The notes beneath the pieces are model-generated. The model searched no databases and was not told where the DNA came from. It saw nothing but the letters and a program-made list of their open reading frames with translations. This document shows, in pieces, positions 11,880 to 22,999 of a stretch of DNA of 64,000 nucleotides (positions are counted from its first letter, which is position 1; each line of letters begins with the position of its first letter). The stretch covers positions 3,073,549 through 3,137,548 of the forward strand of contig NC_066850.1 in assembly GCF_001640805.2 (NCBI RefSeq), in the 5' to 3' direction. The translations under genes and the position numbers were made by a program. The DNA is from Lates calcarifer (taxonomy: Eukaryota > Chordata > Actinopteri > Centropomidae).

Positions 11880-13859
11880 TGAAATTATTGCCAGTGCTGC
11901 TGTCATTCTTATTAATGTCACAGGCTCCTATTTTACACACCAAAGTCTGTTTACAGGTGATGGGGAGTTTGGTTACATATGTGAAAAAAGTTGTAGAAGT
12001 CTTTAGTGGTTCCAGAGGGAGCTGTACCTCAAGTGATGTCACTAATATTACTATTACTGTTGGAGGTCATAGTTGCATTGTGGGTAACGTAGTCCCCAGC
12101 CTCTTTTTAACGCTGTCCATCACCAAAGCTGCAGTCAGATGGCTTCTGTGCAATTTCAGCTTCTATTTTCTGTCTGAAGATTATACACTGCATTTCAGTC
12201 TCCATGGGAAGTAAAATGTTTCAATAAGATATTTTCTGGTTGTTTTCTGCAGTGATTTGTATTGAGATTGTTGTAGTATTGTTTTGTACTATTACTACAC
12301 GTTTTGGACAGCCGGAGCCGGGCTGCCTCGTGTTATACCTGTGGGGGTGAATCCAATAGTGTTAGATAAGGTATATAAAATGATTGAAGGTAAGATTCAA
12401 ATTGTAATTTGATTCTTTTTTAATCAAAACTTTGACTATTTCTGCTGCACTGAGACTCTCAATCAAATGAGTGTTGAACAATCTGATAACAGATTGTTTT
12501 TTTCTTAGGTGACCTGATTAAGTATTATGGATCTCATTAGGTGACAACCTTTCATGAATAGTGCAAATTGCATTACCTCACTGATGCTCAACCTCAGGAG
12601 CTGATTGTGTTGTTTCTTTGAGATAACTGCAACACTTATATGGGTTTTGTTTTTGTGGCTTTTCTCTACAATGAAACTGCACATGGTGGAACGATGACAT
12701 ATTTAAATGTAAGCAAGTATCTCACACACACGTACAGACCTACACACATTTTTATAACCTCATGTTACTTTACACAAGAGAGCGACATGAGTGTGAGAAT
12801 GGAAGGAGTAGCTCAATGAAACCAGACCTGGAGCTAAAATGTGAGCTCTTCAATAGACGTCTCTAAATTCAAGCTTCCACTGTTGTCGATAGTCCCCACG
12901 AGCAAGGGCAAAGCATTTTAAATCACATTGTCATTCCTCACTGTTTCCAAAGGATTGGAAGTTTGTTAAGAAATGTGAGGCAGTAATGGGGTCAGGAGCT
13001 TGACAACTCTATTTCAGCATTGTCAAACCACTATAATTACTTCAAAAGCACATCCCGCGCATCATCTCGTCATTTCCACGCCATTGCAGCAGTGTGGTGT
13101 CACTGCACTGAAGTGAATCTCTGCATTTTGTCTTTATAATGGCGTATAGAAAAAGAATGGCCCATCAGTCCAACTTTAATGGCTGTTTTGCTGTCTGACA
13201 GGCAGTCCGTGCCCCTCTTTGCCTCTCTTATCTTAGTAATTCCATATATGTACATTCCTCTCTCTTGTTTTTCCATGCAGGAAATTCTATATCAGAGTTT
13301 AATGCACTCAGTTGTCGTGATGGTTTATGCATAGCCACAGGCTCTCCACCCTTTGGACATTTGGTAGTTAACTGCTTATTCAATGCGATATATGTTTTTC
13401 AGTTTAATTTGACAGGGGAAAGCCACGGGGTTTCACGTATTCATTTGACAAAATAACAGAGCACAGAGATCCAATATTGTTATAATTATCATCGTCATCA
13501 TATTCCTCTCTGCTGGAGACTGGCTGCAGTACAGAAAAATACAGGCCTATATGTAAAACACTTTTCATGCCTATCCTGAAGTCTGCTTTCCAATCACTTT
13601 GACTTCTGATTGCTCTCTGCTTTAATGGTTATATGACTGTAATTCCATTTGGGCAAAACGATAAAGCAGGGTTGAGCCGGGCCTGCATGTTCTGTAAATG
13701 TCATTTATGGTATTTTCATATATGCAGTCGGAGGAGGGAAGATTGTGCAGGTCAGCTGGGCGTCTTTATCTGAGGCAGCTGAATAAGAGTCCAGTTAAAC
13801 TTGTTTGCTTTTTGAATAATCGTCCCTGACATGCAGTAGGGTGCATGCAGAGGGAAGAA
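11880..13859. other. non-coding stretch with one possible regulatory block
   Basis: No recognised gene. The 112-codon frame at 11876-12214 begins with a signal-peptide-like run, but it lies in repeat-like sequence (GCATTGTGGGTAACGTAG) and has no gene context. From about 12840 to 13130 the sequence is denser in mixed-composition words and could be a regulatory element. Confidence 0.5.
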
Positions 13860-14110
13860 AGAGAGTTAAAGGCCAGGTTCACATTTTTACAAGCCTATGT
13901 TAAAACAAAATGCAGATGTACATATGTATACTGAAAACAGTACAGCTGAAAGTATTGGACACTTTTAACTTGATGACGGTACTACATGAAAGGTTAATAG
14001 ATCGCCAAAGTTATTACAATTCATTCTGAGGGGCACATGAACGTCTGTGACAAATGTCAAGGCAATCCATCCAATAGCTGTCAAGTTATTTCACTCAAAA
14101 ACCAGAGATA
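13860..14110 (+). repeat. percomorph-type interspersed repeat, partial copy
   Basis: Contains AAAGTTATTACAATTCATTC, then GCACATGAACGTCTGTGACA and CAATCCATCCAATAGCTGTC, ending at TATTTCACTCAAAAACC. The last part matches, on the opposite strand, the copy at 60050-60125. The family is common in percomorph genomes from general knowledge; its formal class is not certain to me. Only the 3' part is present. Confidence 0.75.
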
Positions 14111-14348
14111 ACATGCTGCTAGCATGACTCAAGGGACAGCAACTCTGGAAGTTTGGAGGATACTCACTTTATTTAACTCAGACTGCTGAAGCCTCATGTC
14201 AGCTTTAGCTTAACTTTGGATTTAATTCTACACAGCATGAGGACTGTGGATTCTGAAAGGGCCAGTATGAACAGGAGGAATGACTACAGCAGTCAAAAAC
14301 AGTTCCAGTGTATATAAAGGTCAGGCATATTGTTCTCAGACAGACTTG

Positions 14349-14642
14349 AAAAGGTACTATATGTACGTTTTTCTGTTGCTACATACCAAATGTTCACATT
14401 ATCAGCTTTTCTTTGCAGCCAAACGTGATTTCCTGTTGGGAGTGGGTGGTGGTGGAGATACTGGTAGCTTGCCAAGAGCTTCAGCCATTTTTAACATGAC
14501 TGACAAGAGGTTAGAGGATGTTGGATGCTACAATGACTCACATATTTAACATATTGTCAAAACTGCTATGTCTTCACATAATTTTAGTGAATTTGTAAAA
14601 GTTTTAAAATAAAATAAAATACCTGCATGTAGCACCTGTAAT
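14349..14642. mobile_element. MITE-like element with terminal inverted repeats, copy 2
   Basis: The left end AAGGTACTATATGTACGT and the reverse complement of the right end (CAGGTGCTACATGCAGGT) match at 13 of 18 positions. That indicates a non-autonomous DNA transposon about 290 bp long. The interior contains GCTACAATGACTCACAT, shared with the copies at 10469 and 50980. No transposase frame is present. Target-site duplication is not clear. Confidence 0.65.
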
Positions 14643-14649
14643 ATGACAC

Positions 14650-17080
14650 AAACTGCTGTTACACCACCAGGCAAAAATGATTATTCCCATTAAAATGATT
14701 TGTAGAGCATAGATGACTCAGCAGGTTGGCGTTTCTGTGTTATGGCGGTCACAATTCCTCCATACTTTCCTGCTGCTTTCATCAACTTATTCAAACTGTC
14801 CCCAAAAGACCAGGTGAGAAGTGAGGAACTGCCCTTACCCCAGGCACACTGCACCTTGATAATGGAGTGGGGCTGAAGCGATTAGCACACTAACAGCTTT
14901 GCACGAGTAGGAGGGGGGAAATCTCTGGGGGAGGACGACGGTAGAGAAAGAGACCGTGAGACTGAAAGGCGGAGGACGTGACCCTCCTGCCTCTTCCCAC
15001 CAACACAATTCACAGCACGACTGCTGGTGGTGCCACGGCACCCTGACACCTCTTGAAGGACTCGGTGCCCTCGAACTGGAGGTGAAGGTACGTCTAAAGA
15101 GTCTGAACTTTTTATGAGAGCAGCGGGATCTATTTTAGTCGCAACAATCAGAGCAACTGCTGCATCCAAGGAACTATTATCTGTAATGTACGTCCATGCA
15201 CGCTATGATTAAAGGGGTTAGGAGAATGAGCACAGGAGTGTTGTGTTTAATCATAATCTCTTTAGTCAGTCACATTACTCATCTCATACCTTTTTTTAAA
15301 AGCCATGTCAATCATAGTGACGCATGATGAAAATGAAGAGAAAATAACCAGGAGGTGAAAAGTGGCATGACACAGCTATTTATGGCACCATAAATAAGGT
15401 TAAAAAAAAGGCAATGTGGTTTTTAAATTACACTTGTTTTATTTTTCATTTCATCATTTTCACTGTAGTTTCAGTTGAAAGTCTTTCTGACGGTTACAGT
15501 ATTTGTTTTTTCTTTTATTTGTTTTGCTTAATTTTGATTATTAATGTTGCATTCTATTAGCTGTGCACTATGCAGCCATCATGCTTTTGCTGCCAACAAT
15601 GTGAGTAAAAGAAAGTCGGTTGTTTAAGCCAAATTCCTGTTAACTATCTGTCATGAGTATAATTGTGGAGGAGAAACTTAACTGGAACAAATATAGTGAT
15701 AGCTCTGCTCCATCACTTCACATCTACAAGGTGGGCATGAAGATTTCAGCCTCCCACTGGTGACAAAGTTTTTGGAGGAGAAATATATTGAGAGGACTAC
15801 AGAGGTGGGATGGGTGGTTATGAGGAGAGACAGCTTAAAATAATTTTTAATAAAAATGTGAGAATTATGTTTGTGCCCAAGGATGTCATGTATTCTGTTC
15901 TCCTGAGGATCTGTAATTCAAAAATTGAAGACAGGCGGAAGTTAAAAGGAAAAAAGAAAAGTTTGATATGCACTTTCAAACTTCTGCCAAATTACACATG
16001 CCTGCTGTGCCACTTTAAGATGGAATTATACAATCTGCTGAATGGAAAGGCTTTCATACAGCCAACAAGCAATTGTGGATGACAGCCAAGTACACTCTGC
16101 TTTCCTGGTATTATTGCCGTAACCACATTAAACTTGTATTTTTGACGTTGATCTCAATGTTACTGCTGCAAAGCCGTGAAATTAGAGCCCAGCAACTTTT
16201 TTTCACTGCAAATGTTTAACCTTATTCTACTTCTGCTCTGCTCCTGATGACCTCCACGGTTAAATAAAACTTTTAACATGCAGCATCTCCTCCTAAAAAC
16301 ACAGTTTCCTCTGTGTATTCAGCTGTAGTTATATAACCCTGTTACTGAGGTAAAACATTTTACTAAAACTCCATAGCAAAATCCTCTTGAGAGTATATGA
16401 AAATGTAAAACTGAACAGAAATGTCAAGAGAGTTTCAACAGTAGTAGCAGCGTTGAGAAGGGTGCCACAGCTCGTAGTTACTAAGCTCAGTCTTTGACTG
16501 AAACAGCTGGATGTAGCTTTTGATTAGCCACGTATCTTCGATCTTGTGAGACCCCGCTGACAGCGAACACCACACTGAAGCTCAGAGGCAGCTAACCTCT
16601 GAGACTGCTCCCTCACGATGCTGTTAGCTAGCTCTTAATCTGCCATGCTAACCACTAGTCAAGCCTCGTGTCTTTTTTCTTTTTTTCCTGCAATACCTTT
16701 GGCATGGAACAAGGATTTTGCTGGGCTGCATTCAAATTTGAGTCCATTGTGTTCTGATTGTGATCTACAACCACTGTCACCCCGCTGCCACTGCTGATAG
16801 ATACTGAAAACAACATTTGTCTCAATTATGACACCATATTGAGTTACTGCAGAGACATGTTGTGTGGTGCTTTCTTTCCTTTACTGCATGAGGGATGTGT
16901 TTACTCAATGTAATTACTTGTGGTAAAGAAATGCATATCTGGAGGTTATATGTATAACTAATGTTCCCTGGGGAAAGGAAACAAGGTGTATACTGATCGA
17001 GAGGAAAGTTTTTAGCCAACATGGTTTTATGGGTGGCAGTGACAATCCATCTGTCAGCATTGGGTGATCCATTGGCTTTT
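14650..17080. other. non-coding stretch
   Basis: No recognised gene. GC rises around 14880-15100 and both strands open there, giving overlapping minus-strand frames without protein-like content. The 90-codon plus frame at 15810-16082 is lysine-rich and isolated. A block near 16600-16660 has GCTAGC/GCTAACC words of the type seen in fish repeats. Confidence 0.5.
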
Positions 17081-17089
17081 TCTCTGTTC

Positions 17090-17300
17090 TGGCAGTGAGG
17101 CTGATATTTGTGGTAAAGTTGGGGGCCATAAAACCAAAACAATGAGCTGAAAGATGCTAAAATGCTTCATAAAACTGAGGGAAACTGCTGAATTGAGGGT
17201 GATAAATCTGGGTTTGATACTATGAGCAGCTTCTCTCACATGTTACTCATTCATTTGTTGTTTTTTGTTCATATATAAAGACTGATTAGTGCAGCTTTTA
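17090..17300 (+). repeat. dispersed repeat, family B, partial copy
   Basis: AAAACCAAAACAATGAGCTG, followed by AAGATGCTAAAATGCTTCAT, aligns well with 22851-22895. The order then continues through a GGGAAACTGCTGAATTGAGG segment and a TATGAGCAGC segment, which also correspond. The copy is old and degraded. Confidence 0.65.
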
Positions 17301-17309
17301 GGATTTTTG

Positions 17310-18400
17310 TCCAAACCACTTAGAGCATTAACCCAGCCGCCAGGTCAGCGAGGAACTCTCCTCACCTCACCCAAAAAGACAGTTTAACCACACACCGACC
17401 CTTCAGGATGGTTGCTGCACTGAGCATTTTTGTTTTATAGCTCAGCAAGTTGATCAGATTAAAAGCTTAAAATGATGACACACACTGGGTGCAAATATGA
17501 GCAAACTAGGAGCCCCATTTATGAGCCATTCATAAATTTTTATACAAGACATTTTCTGGATGCTCAATGTACTTCGTTTAGGGACCTTTCCAATGGTCGC
17601 CACATTGCCATACTGTCCCCCACTCTTCTGTACTGACTCTGCCTCCATCAGCCATGAATAATTGATAATCCAATGCAATCTTGGGCTTTAAGAGTTTGAG
17701 TGCTCTGTATCTGTCTCATAATGATTAGTGAAAGGGTCACACTCCTCAAGCCCTTTGGTCACCAGCATCCGCCCTTAATCCTCCTTAATCCCCAAAACAA
17801 TGGGCTCCTCCATGCAGGGGACTGTGACAGATTTTTATCATCCGGCTCAGAGGGATCAGTGTTCCTTCACACTGCCAACACCACAATGATAGCAGTTTCA
17901 AACTGCCTGCCCTTATAGGTGCCAAGTCCAGCCTCACACATGACACACCATTGAAAGGGTGTAGGTTATGAGGTGTGTCCTAGAGATATTGCTTTCACCT
18001 CAGTGTTATTTTTGTTTACCCCATCCAACCTCTATATTGCCAGCTACTTTACATCATGTTTCATATGGAAGGATCAAGGCTGGCTTGTTGTCTGTGCAGC
18101 CAGAAGGGCTGGCTTTGGTCTTGGCTTTGGATTAAGGCAAAGGAGCCGCTGTGATTCAGGCAGAGGGAGAAAAGAAGAAAAGCAGCACAGGAACTCGATG
18201 ACCAAAATATAGCCACAGGTACACAATATAAGAGGAGTGCAGCATGAAGGCTCAGACTGACAGTAGCTCTCGTCAGGGTCCTGAAGTGCACTGGTCTAAT
18301 TAAGGTAGAAGTAGCAAGATGAAGTCATTTTAATGCCAAGTGCATCGCAACCTGAAACTACATTGAAAATATGATCAGCAGTGTCTAAAGCTGGTTTTAC
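17310..18400. other. non-coding stretch
   Basis: No recognised gene or repeat. The overlapping frames at 17973-18212 and 18061-18291 lie on opposite strands of the same sequence and neither shows domain features. Confidence 0.5.
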
Positions 18401-18610
18401 ATGGAGAGTGTGTCATTGTAAAAATAATAAAAAGTTTGGTTAGGTTTATGCACAATAACAACTTGGTTAGGTTCAGAAAGAGATTGGGGTTTGGGCCAAA
18501 ATAAGCACTTTGTTAAGCTCTAATAACAAACACATGGTTAAAGTCACAGAACAGAAACAGAAAAGGAAAAATACAATGTTGATTGTCAGTTGGAAATGGG
18601 AAGCAAACAA
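18400..18610 (+). repeat. GGTTAGGTT-type interspersed repeat fragment
   Basis: GTTTGGTTAGGTTTATGCAC, then ACTTGGTTAGGTTCAG and a GGGTTTGGGCCAAAATAAGC segment, follow the pattern of a widespread fish repeat built from repeated GGTTAGG words. A weaker inverted relative may lie at 20560-20690. Confidence 0.5.
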
Positions 18611-18710
18611 TGGTTTCCATTGTTAAAATCAAATATTAAGCCAACTAATCCATCCATCCTGTTCACAAATTTAACTGGTTTAGTGTGGATGTACAAACAA
18701 GTGACAAATT

Positions 18711-19024
18711 AAACAAAAACTAAGAATGTAAGTGTCTTAGTAAGGTGTTGGACCACCACCAGTCGCCAACACAGCTTCAATGCACCTTGGTGTTGATTCT
18801 ACAAGTCTCTGGAGCTCCACTGGACGAATGGAACACCATTCTTCCAAAAGATATTCCCTGATGATAGTGCTGTCTAACATGTAGGTACACCGGGTTGAGA
18901 TCTGGTGACCGCAACGGCCACAGTGTATGATTCCCATCATTTTTATACTCATCAAACCATGCAGTGACCCCTCGTGCCCTTCAAATGGAGGCACTGCTAT
19001 TCTGTTTCTCCACTCATTTTTCAA
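18711..19024 (-). pseudogene. Tc1/mariner transposase C-terminal fragment
   Basis: On the minus strand a frame ends in LQRLVESTPRCIEAVLATGG followed by GPTPY and a stop, the usual end of a Tc1/mariner (DDE) transposase. Upstream, in a different frame (18889-18920), the bases encode SPDLNPV, the start of the SPDLNPIE motif. There the sequence breaks: the catalytic glutamate expected after NPI is missing, and the text jumps to the REYLLEEWCSI segment, so tens of bases are deleted. The N-terminal DNA-binding half and the first two catalytic aspartates are absent. This is a dead 3' fragment about 310 bp long. An outer segment near 18711-18736 (AAGTGTCTTAGTAAGGTGTT) follows the stop codon and would be non-coding flank toward the terminal repeat. 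Confidence 0.85.
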
Positions 19025-20559
19025 TGACCTTCCTGGATCTTATCTCATTGTGTTATTGTTACCTGTGGCAACACAACCACACAAACCAACCTTGATTTTG
19101 TGTTGTCTTCATTCTTACAAAATAAAAATTAAATCAGTGTACAAAACCTTAATTTCTAACATTCACATGTTCTCAGTAGTTATTATAGTTCATAAAGTAA
19201 TTCTGCAAACCTGGAGTTACTGCAATCATGCAGAGTTTATGAAGTCATTACAATTACTTTCCACATGCCTAAATTATACAGCACCTATTGCCAGGCCTTT
19301 GACCCACCTGAAGACATACTGTGAATACGCTAACACTGTATTTCAGATTCAGAACAGCTTCCAGCCTTGAGCATTATGATAATCTTTCCAACCAGCCATA
19401 TCGCTGAAAATGGTCTGTTACACACATGCATGAGGAGAAAAAAAAAAAAACAGTCAACCATTATATGTCTGTCTCCGAAAGTGCACATACATGCGCACAC
19501 ACACACACACATGAAGCAATGAATGGAAGGAAACTGCAGCATCAAGACGTACAATAACAGCAGTTATTACTTGGCATTTGGCAGTGACATCAATCAGAGC
19601 CAGCCATTCTAAGCACTGTGATGGTACATAACTGCTCAGCCAGAGAGCTGATTTAATAGAGCATGGTCTGATAAAGTCCCTGCAGAGATCACTTCATGGC
19701 CAATAGGTTGTTCAGGCAGCTAATTGGTCAAAAAATAAAACCTCTCTCAGGAATTGGATCCAATGTTATCACGGTGAGTCTGGCACACTATTAATGAGTT
19801 GCATTGGCTCCCTTTAGCCCCCTAACTATATTTCTGCTCAGGCTGTGCATGGGGACTTGTACTTGGGCATAATTATGGTGATGATGACCAAATGTTTACC
19901 TTATAAGCAGAGTCTGTACACAGGAGGATTTCTGCAGACTCTGTACAGTTGTAATAACAGAGAGAGTAATGATGCAGCCACACAGTCTCAGCTGCTCGCT
20001 TATTTCACCGCAGAACATCCCACACTTTTATTGATCCACATTCATCTGGACCTATAGAGATATTTTTAAAAATCTAAGCGACTACATTTCCGTATCCCAT
20101 TGGTTTTTCTGGTCAGTAGGACAATCAGTCTTAACCCTGTTAATGTAACTACATACTAAGCCACAATGCCTGAACATTGCGTTGATGAGGAGGTATATTC
20201 GCACTGCCATCTGGGGAGATACATCGCATTAAACCAAACACAAATTTTCCTCCTCAGTTGTATTAACAAATGACAAGCACGTAGCGAAATGTTTGGCACA
20301 GGGAAAATGCTAAAGTTGATTCTTCCTTAGTTGATAATTCGAGACTGTCCTCCCACAAAACAATCGGTCACGTCAGAAAATGTCCCAGTGTTACATCTGT
20401 TTACGTTCGAGTGACAAAGCCCTCTAACAGCTGCAGTAATTATACTGGGACAAGAGATGTTATTGCAGGGTGACAGAGTCCACATTCGGAGGAGGTTGCG
20501 GTGGATGGATGGGTCGGCAGACAGATGTTTGTCAGCATTGTTTTGTTAAAGCATGAGCA
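19025..20559. other. non-coding stretch with simple repeats
   Basis: No gene recognised. Contains a poly-A run at about 19437-19450 and a short (CA)n at 19496-19510. The 147-codon frame at 18927-19370 starts inside the Tc1 remnant on the wrong strand and continues through AT-rich DNA, so I take it as chance. Confidence 0.55.
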
Positions 20560-20690
20560 CAACCACTTATGAATTTCTAACCTTAACCACGTTTATTACT
20601 GTAACCACGATGACCAAGGTCACATAACCTTAAGGAACTCACTTGAACCCAACCCAAGGTCTGATCCCAAACCTAACTGTTGTGTCATAT
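20560..20690 (-). repeat. possible GGTTAGG-type repeat fragment, inverted
   Basis: TAACCTTAACCACG followed by TAACCACGATGACC and ACATAACCTTAAGG looks like the reverse complement of the family seen at 18400-18610, but similarity is modest and only the repeated AACC words are secure. Confidence 0.35.
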
Positions 20691-21200
20691 CATAAAATAG
20701 ATTCAGACAGTCTTCTGACAGGGGCATCAGATCAGAAAACTCCGGCAAACCTGGTGTTTTACTGTTTAATTTGAAGGATTTACTGGGTTATTCTCAAGTT
20801 TGGAATTTTCTAAAGTGTTCTTTACAGTAGTGGGTGTATTTGTGTGCTGTTTGCATGAGAACAAAATTGATTATAATCAATACTTTTTCATGTAATGGTG
20901 TCACTAAGAATTGCGGGATAAAACTGTGTTGAAAAAGCTCATGATTCATGAAGATGATATTACTTCTTTTCTGGGGGATACTGTATTTGAAAACAGCTGA
21001 GACTGACTGAGGAACGTCTGTCCATCCAGATATCCAACCTTCCTTCCAGCCACATAACACAATAACATATTTCCCTGGTATTTTTGGATATCACTGAGTA
21101 TCCGTCCAGCTGACAACGTCTGACATTTCACCAAAAGTATCATCCTCGTCTGCCTCTCCCCTCGGTGCATCATCTCTCCCTTTACATCTCCATCCTCAGC

Positions 21201-21220
21201 TCCTCCTCCTCCTCCTCCTC
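21201..21220. repeat. (TCC)n microsatellite
   Basis: Six to seven TCC triplets at the start of a pyrimidine-rich region that continues to about 21270. Confidence 0.9.
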
Positions 21221-21339
21221 ATCTCCCCTCTCCTGTCGACTCCTCTCGTCTTCCCTCTCCTCGTGCCCACCGTGGCGTGACAGGTGACTGACGACGCTAA
21301 CAATAGTGGGTGCGGCTGCCCCTGCTCAGCAGAGCACAA

Positions 21340-21540
21340 GCCGCATGATAAATTACCCTCATCAGTTTGTTTTGCCAACAGCCCACACAGGTCACCACCA
21401 AGGCCGGTCGTGACATTTTATTGCGTACTGTATATGCAAATACCTGCCAATCAATTAGCGCGCCACTCCGCCCCCCCCTCACTCCCCACGCTGCCCATTG
21501 TGATTAAAATGAATTGATTGTGGGCTAAAGTCAACACCGG
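21340..21540. promoter_or_regulatory. candidate regulatory block with octamer and homeodomain cores
   Basis: A perfect octamer ATGCAAAT (21434-21441) is followed within 15 bp by CAATTAGCGCGCC, then by a GC-rich patch and TGATTAAAATGAATTGATTG. Spacing of POU and homeodomain sites in complex sequence is typical of vertebrate enhancers. Conservation is untested. Confidence 0.3.
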
Positions 21541-21544
21541 CCAG

Positions 21545-22690
21545 CCTGCCAAAAAAAGCCCGGGGGTCAACGGGACGCAACGCAGGAAATGGTGGGGGGG
21601 AATACAACTTGAGGGTAATGTTGTTTCCTCACTCTCGCCTCACTTCACTTTATTCTTTATCGCCACCTCATAACTGCGGGCATAAAACACAGTGAAATTT
21701 GCTGAAAATGAGAAAACTGCAATGTAAACAGACTGAGTAATAAATCTGCAGGGGCTGTCAGGGCTTTCTGAAGATCAGGTTGATATGTGATGGGAAAGCA
21801 ATGGTGGCAGCAATATTTCAAGCAGCCTGAAGCCTGTGGGTTATCTAAGCAGACTCAAGTGTTTCTGTTTCGTTTTGGTTTTTTTTACACGTGTGTTAGA
21901 GCTAGAGAGGAAGGGTTGTTGGTTACCAGTGAAAAGACCGGTGGACAAACAGCAAGCGCCTGAAAGAATCACAAGAAAAGCAAAAATACAACCAGCTTTT
22001 GATTTAGTATCAAGGGCTTAACAGACGGGGTAAACAACTCGCTGATGGTTTACAGAGACACTGATTAAAGGAAGCACTTATCATTCAAAACCATGCCTGC
22101 CCATATAAACAATGTTTGCACAGGAAGAATGGAGAGTAAGCTAATAGAGAGTGCAGAGCTAAAATGATAGCTTTCTTTAAAGCCACTATTTAGTGGAAAT
22201 TTTGAATTATGTCCACATTTTCTCTTATTTTCATAGAGCACTGCAGCTGTGGAACAATACAGGGGTTTCAGGTAATAATAGTAAAGGTCGTCTGCTTTTC
22301 TATGAACGATTTCAAAAATACTGAGGTTTATACACACATATCTACCATCTCAGTCAAAATTTATCCATTTAATGATTGCTTTCAATCTGTGCTAGTGACT
22401 TGGTCGGCTCAGTCATGAAATGAGCAGAAACTAACATAACTATTACACTAAAAATGGCAATAAGAGATGAGCTGTTAGTTAAATCTGGATCTGTGTGTTC
22501 CATAATATGCTTTTTTGTTCATTAGATTTTCCTACTAAAGTATAAAAGAATGAAACAAAACTTTCAACTATAGCTTTTTGTGAAAACAAGTTTTGATTTC
22601 ATAACCAACAGACAAATGTAACTTCAGTATTCACTCTCCTTTCAGCTAATTTTTGGTCTCCACCAACTCCTAAGGGAAATGTTTTGCCCC
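21545..22690. other. non-coding stretch
   Basis: No recognised gene, RNA gene or mobile element. Frames such as 22065-22337 (minus) and 22209-22418 (plus) overlap each other and are not protein-like. Confidence 0.5.
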
Positions 22691-22990
22691 TTATCTGTTA
22701 AATGCTCCACTTTGCTCATAATCTAGTGGCTAACTAGCTAATTGTCTGTCGTTTGGTGCTGAGCAGGTGGGGATCAGTTAGTTTTAACAGCTTAAAACAA
22801 ATGCTGTGACAGTGGTGAGACTGAACTTAAACAGTAAAGCTGTGCCCCTAAAAACCAAAACAATAAGCTAAAAGAGGCTAAAACGCTCCATAGAGCTGCA
22901 GGGGACTACAGAGTCAGGTGATACAGTAATTGTCTGTGGTTTAATCAGTATGAGAACAGCATTTTCATGACATACATTACAGGTTCCTGT
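22690..22990 (+). repeat. dispersed repeat, family B, longest copy
   Basis: Includes AATGCTCCACTTTGCTCATA, GTTTGGTGCTGAGCAGG, AAAACCAAAACAATAAGCTA, a GGCTAAAACGCTCCATAGAG segment and GTCAGGTGATACAG. Its left part matches 50730-50830 in reverse orientation and its right part matches 17126-17250, so the three copies define one family. I do not know its class; no frame or terminal repeats are visible. Confidence 0.7.
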
Positions 22991-22999
22991 GTTCTCTTT

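Noticed and set aside
11876..12214. 112-codon frame with a hydrophobic start that could be a signal peptide
   Set aside because: It lies in repeat-like sequence just past a polyadenylation signal, with no splice or conservation support; hydrophobic starts are common in AT-rich chance frames.
18927..19370. 147-codon plus-strand frame
   Set aside because: It begins on the antisense side of the Tc1 fragment and continues through AT-rich DNA.
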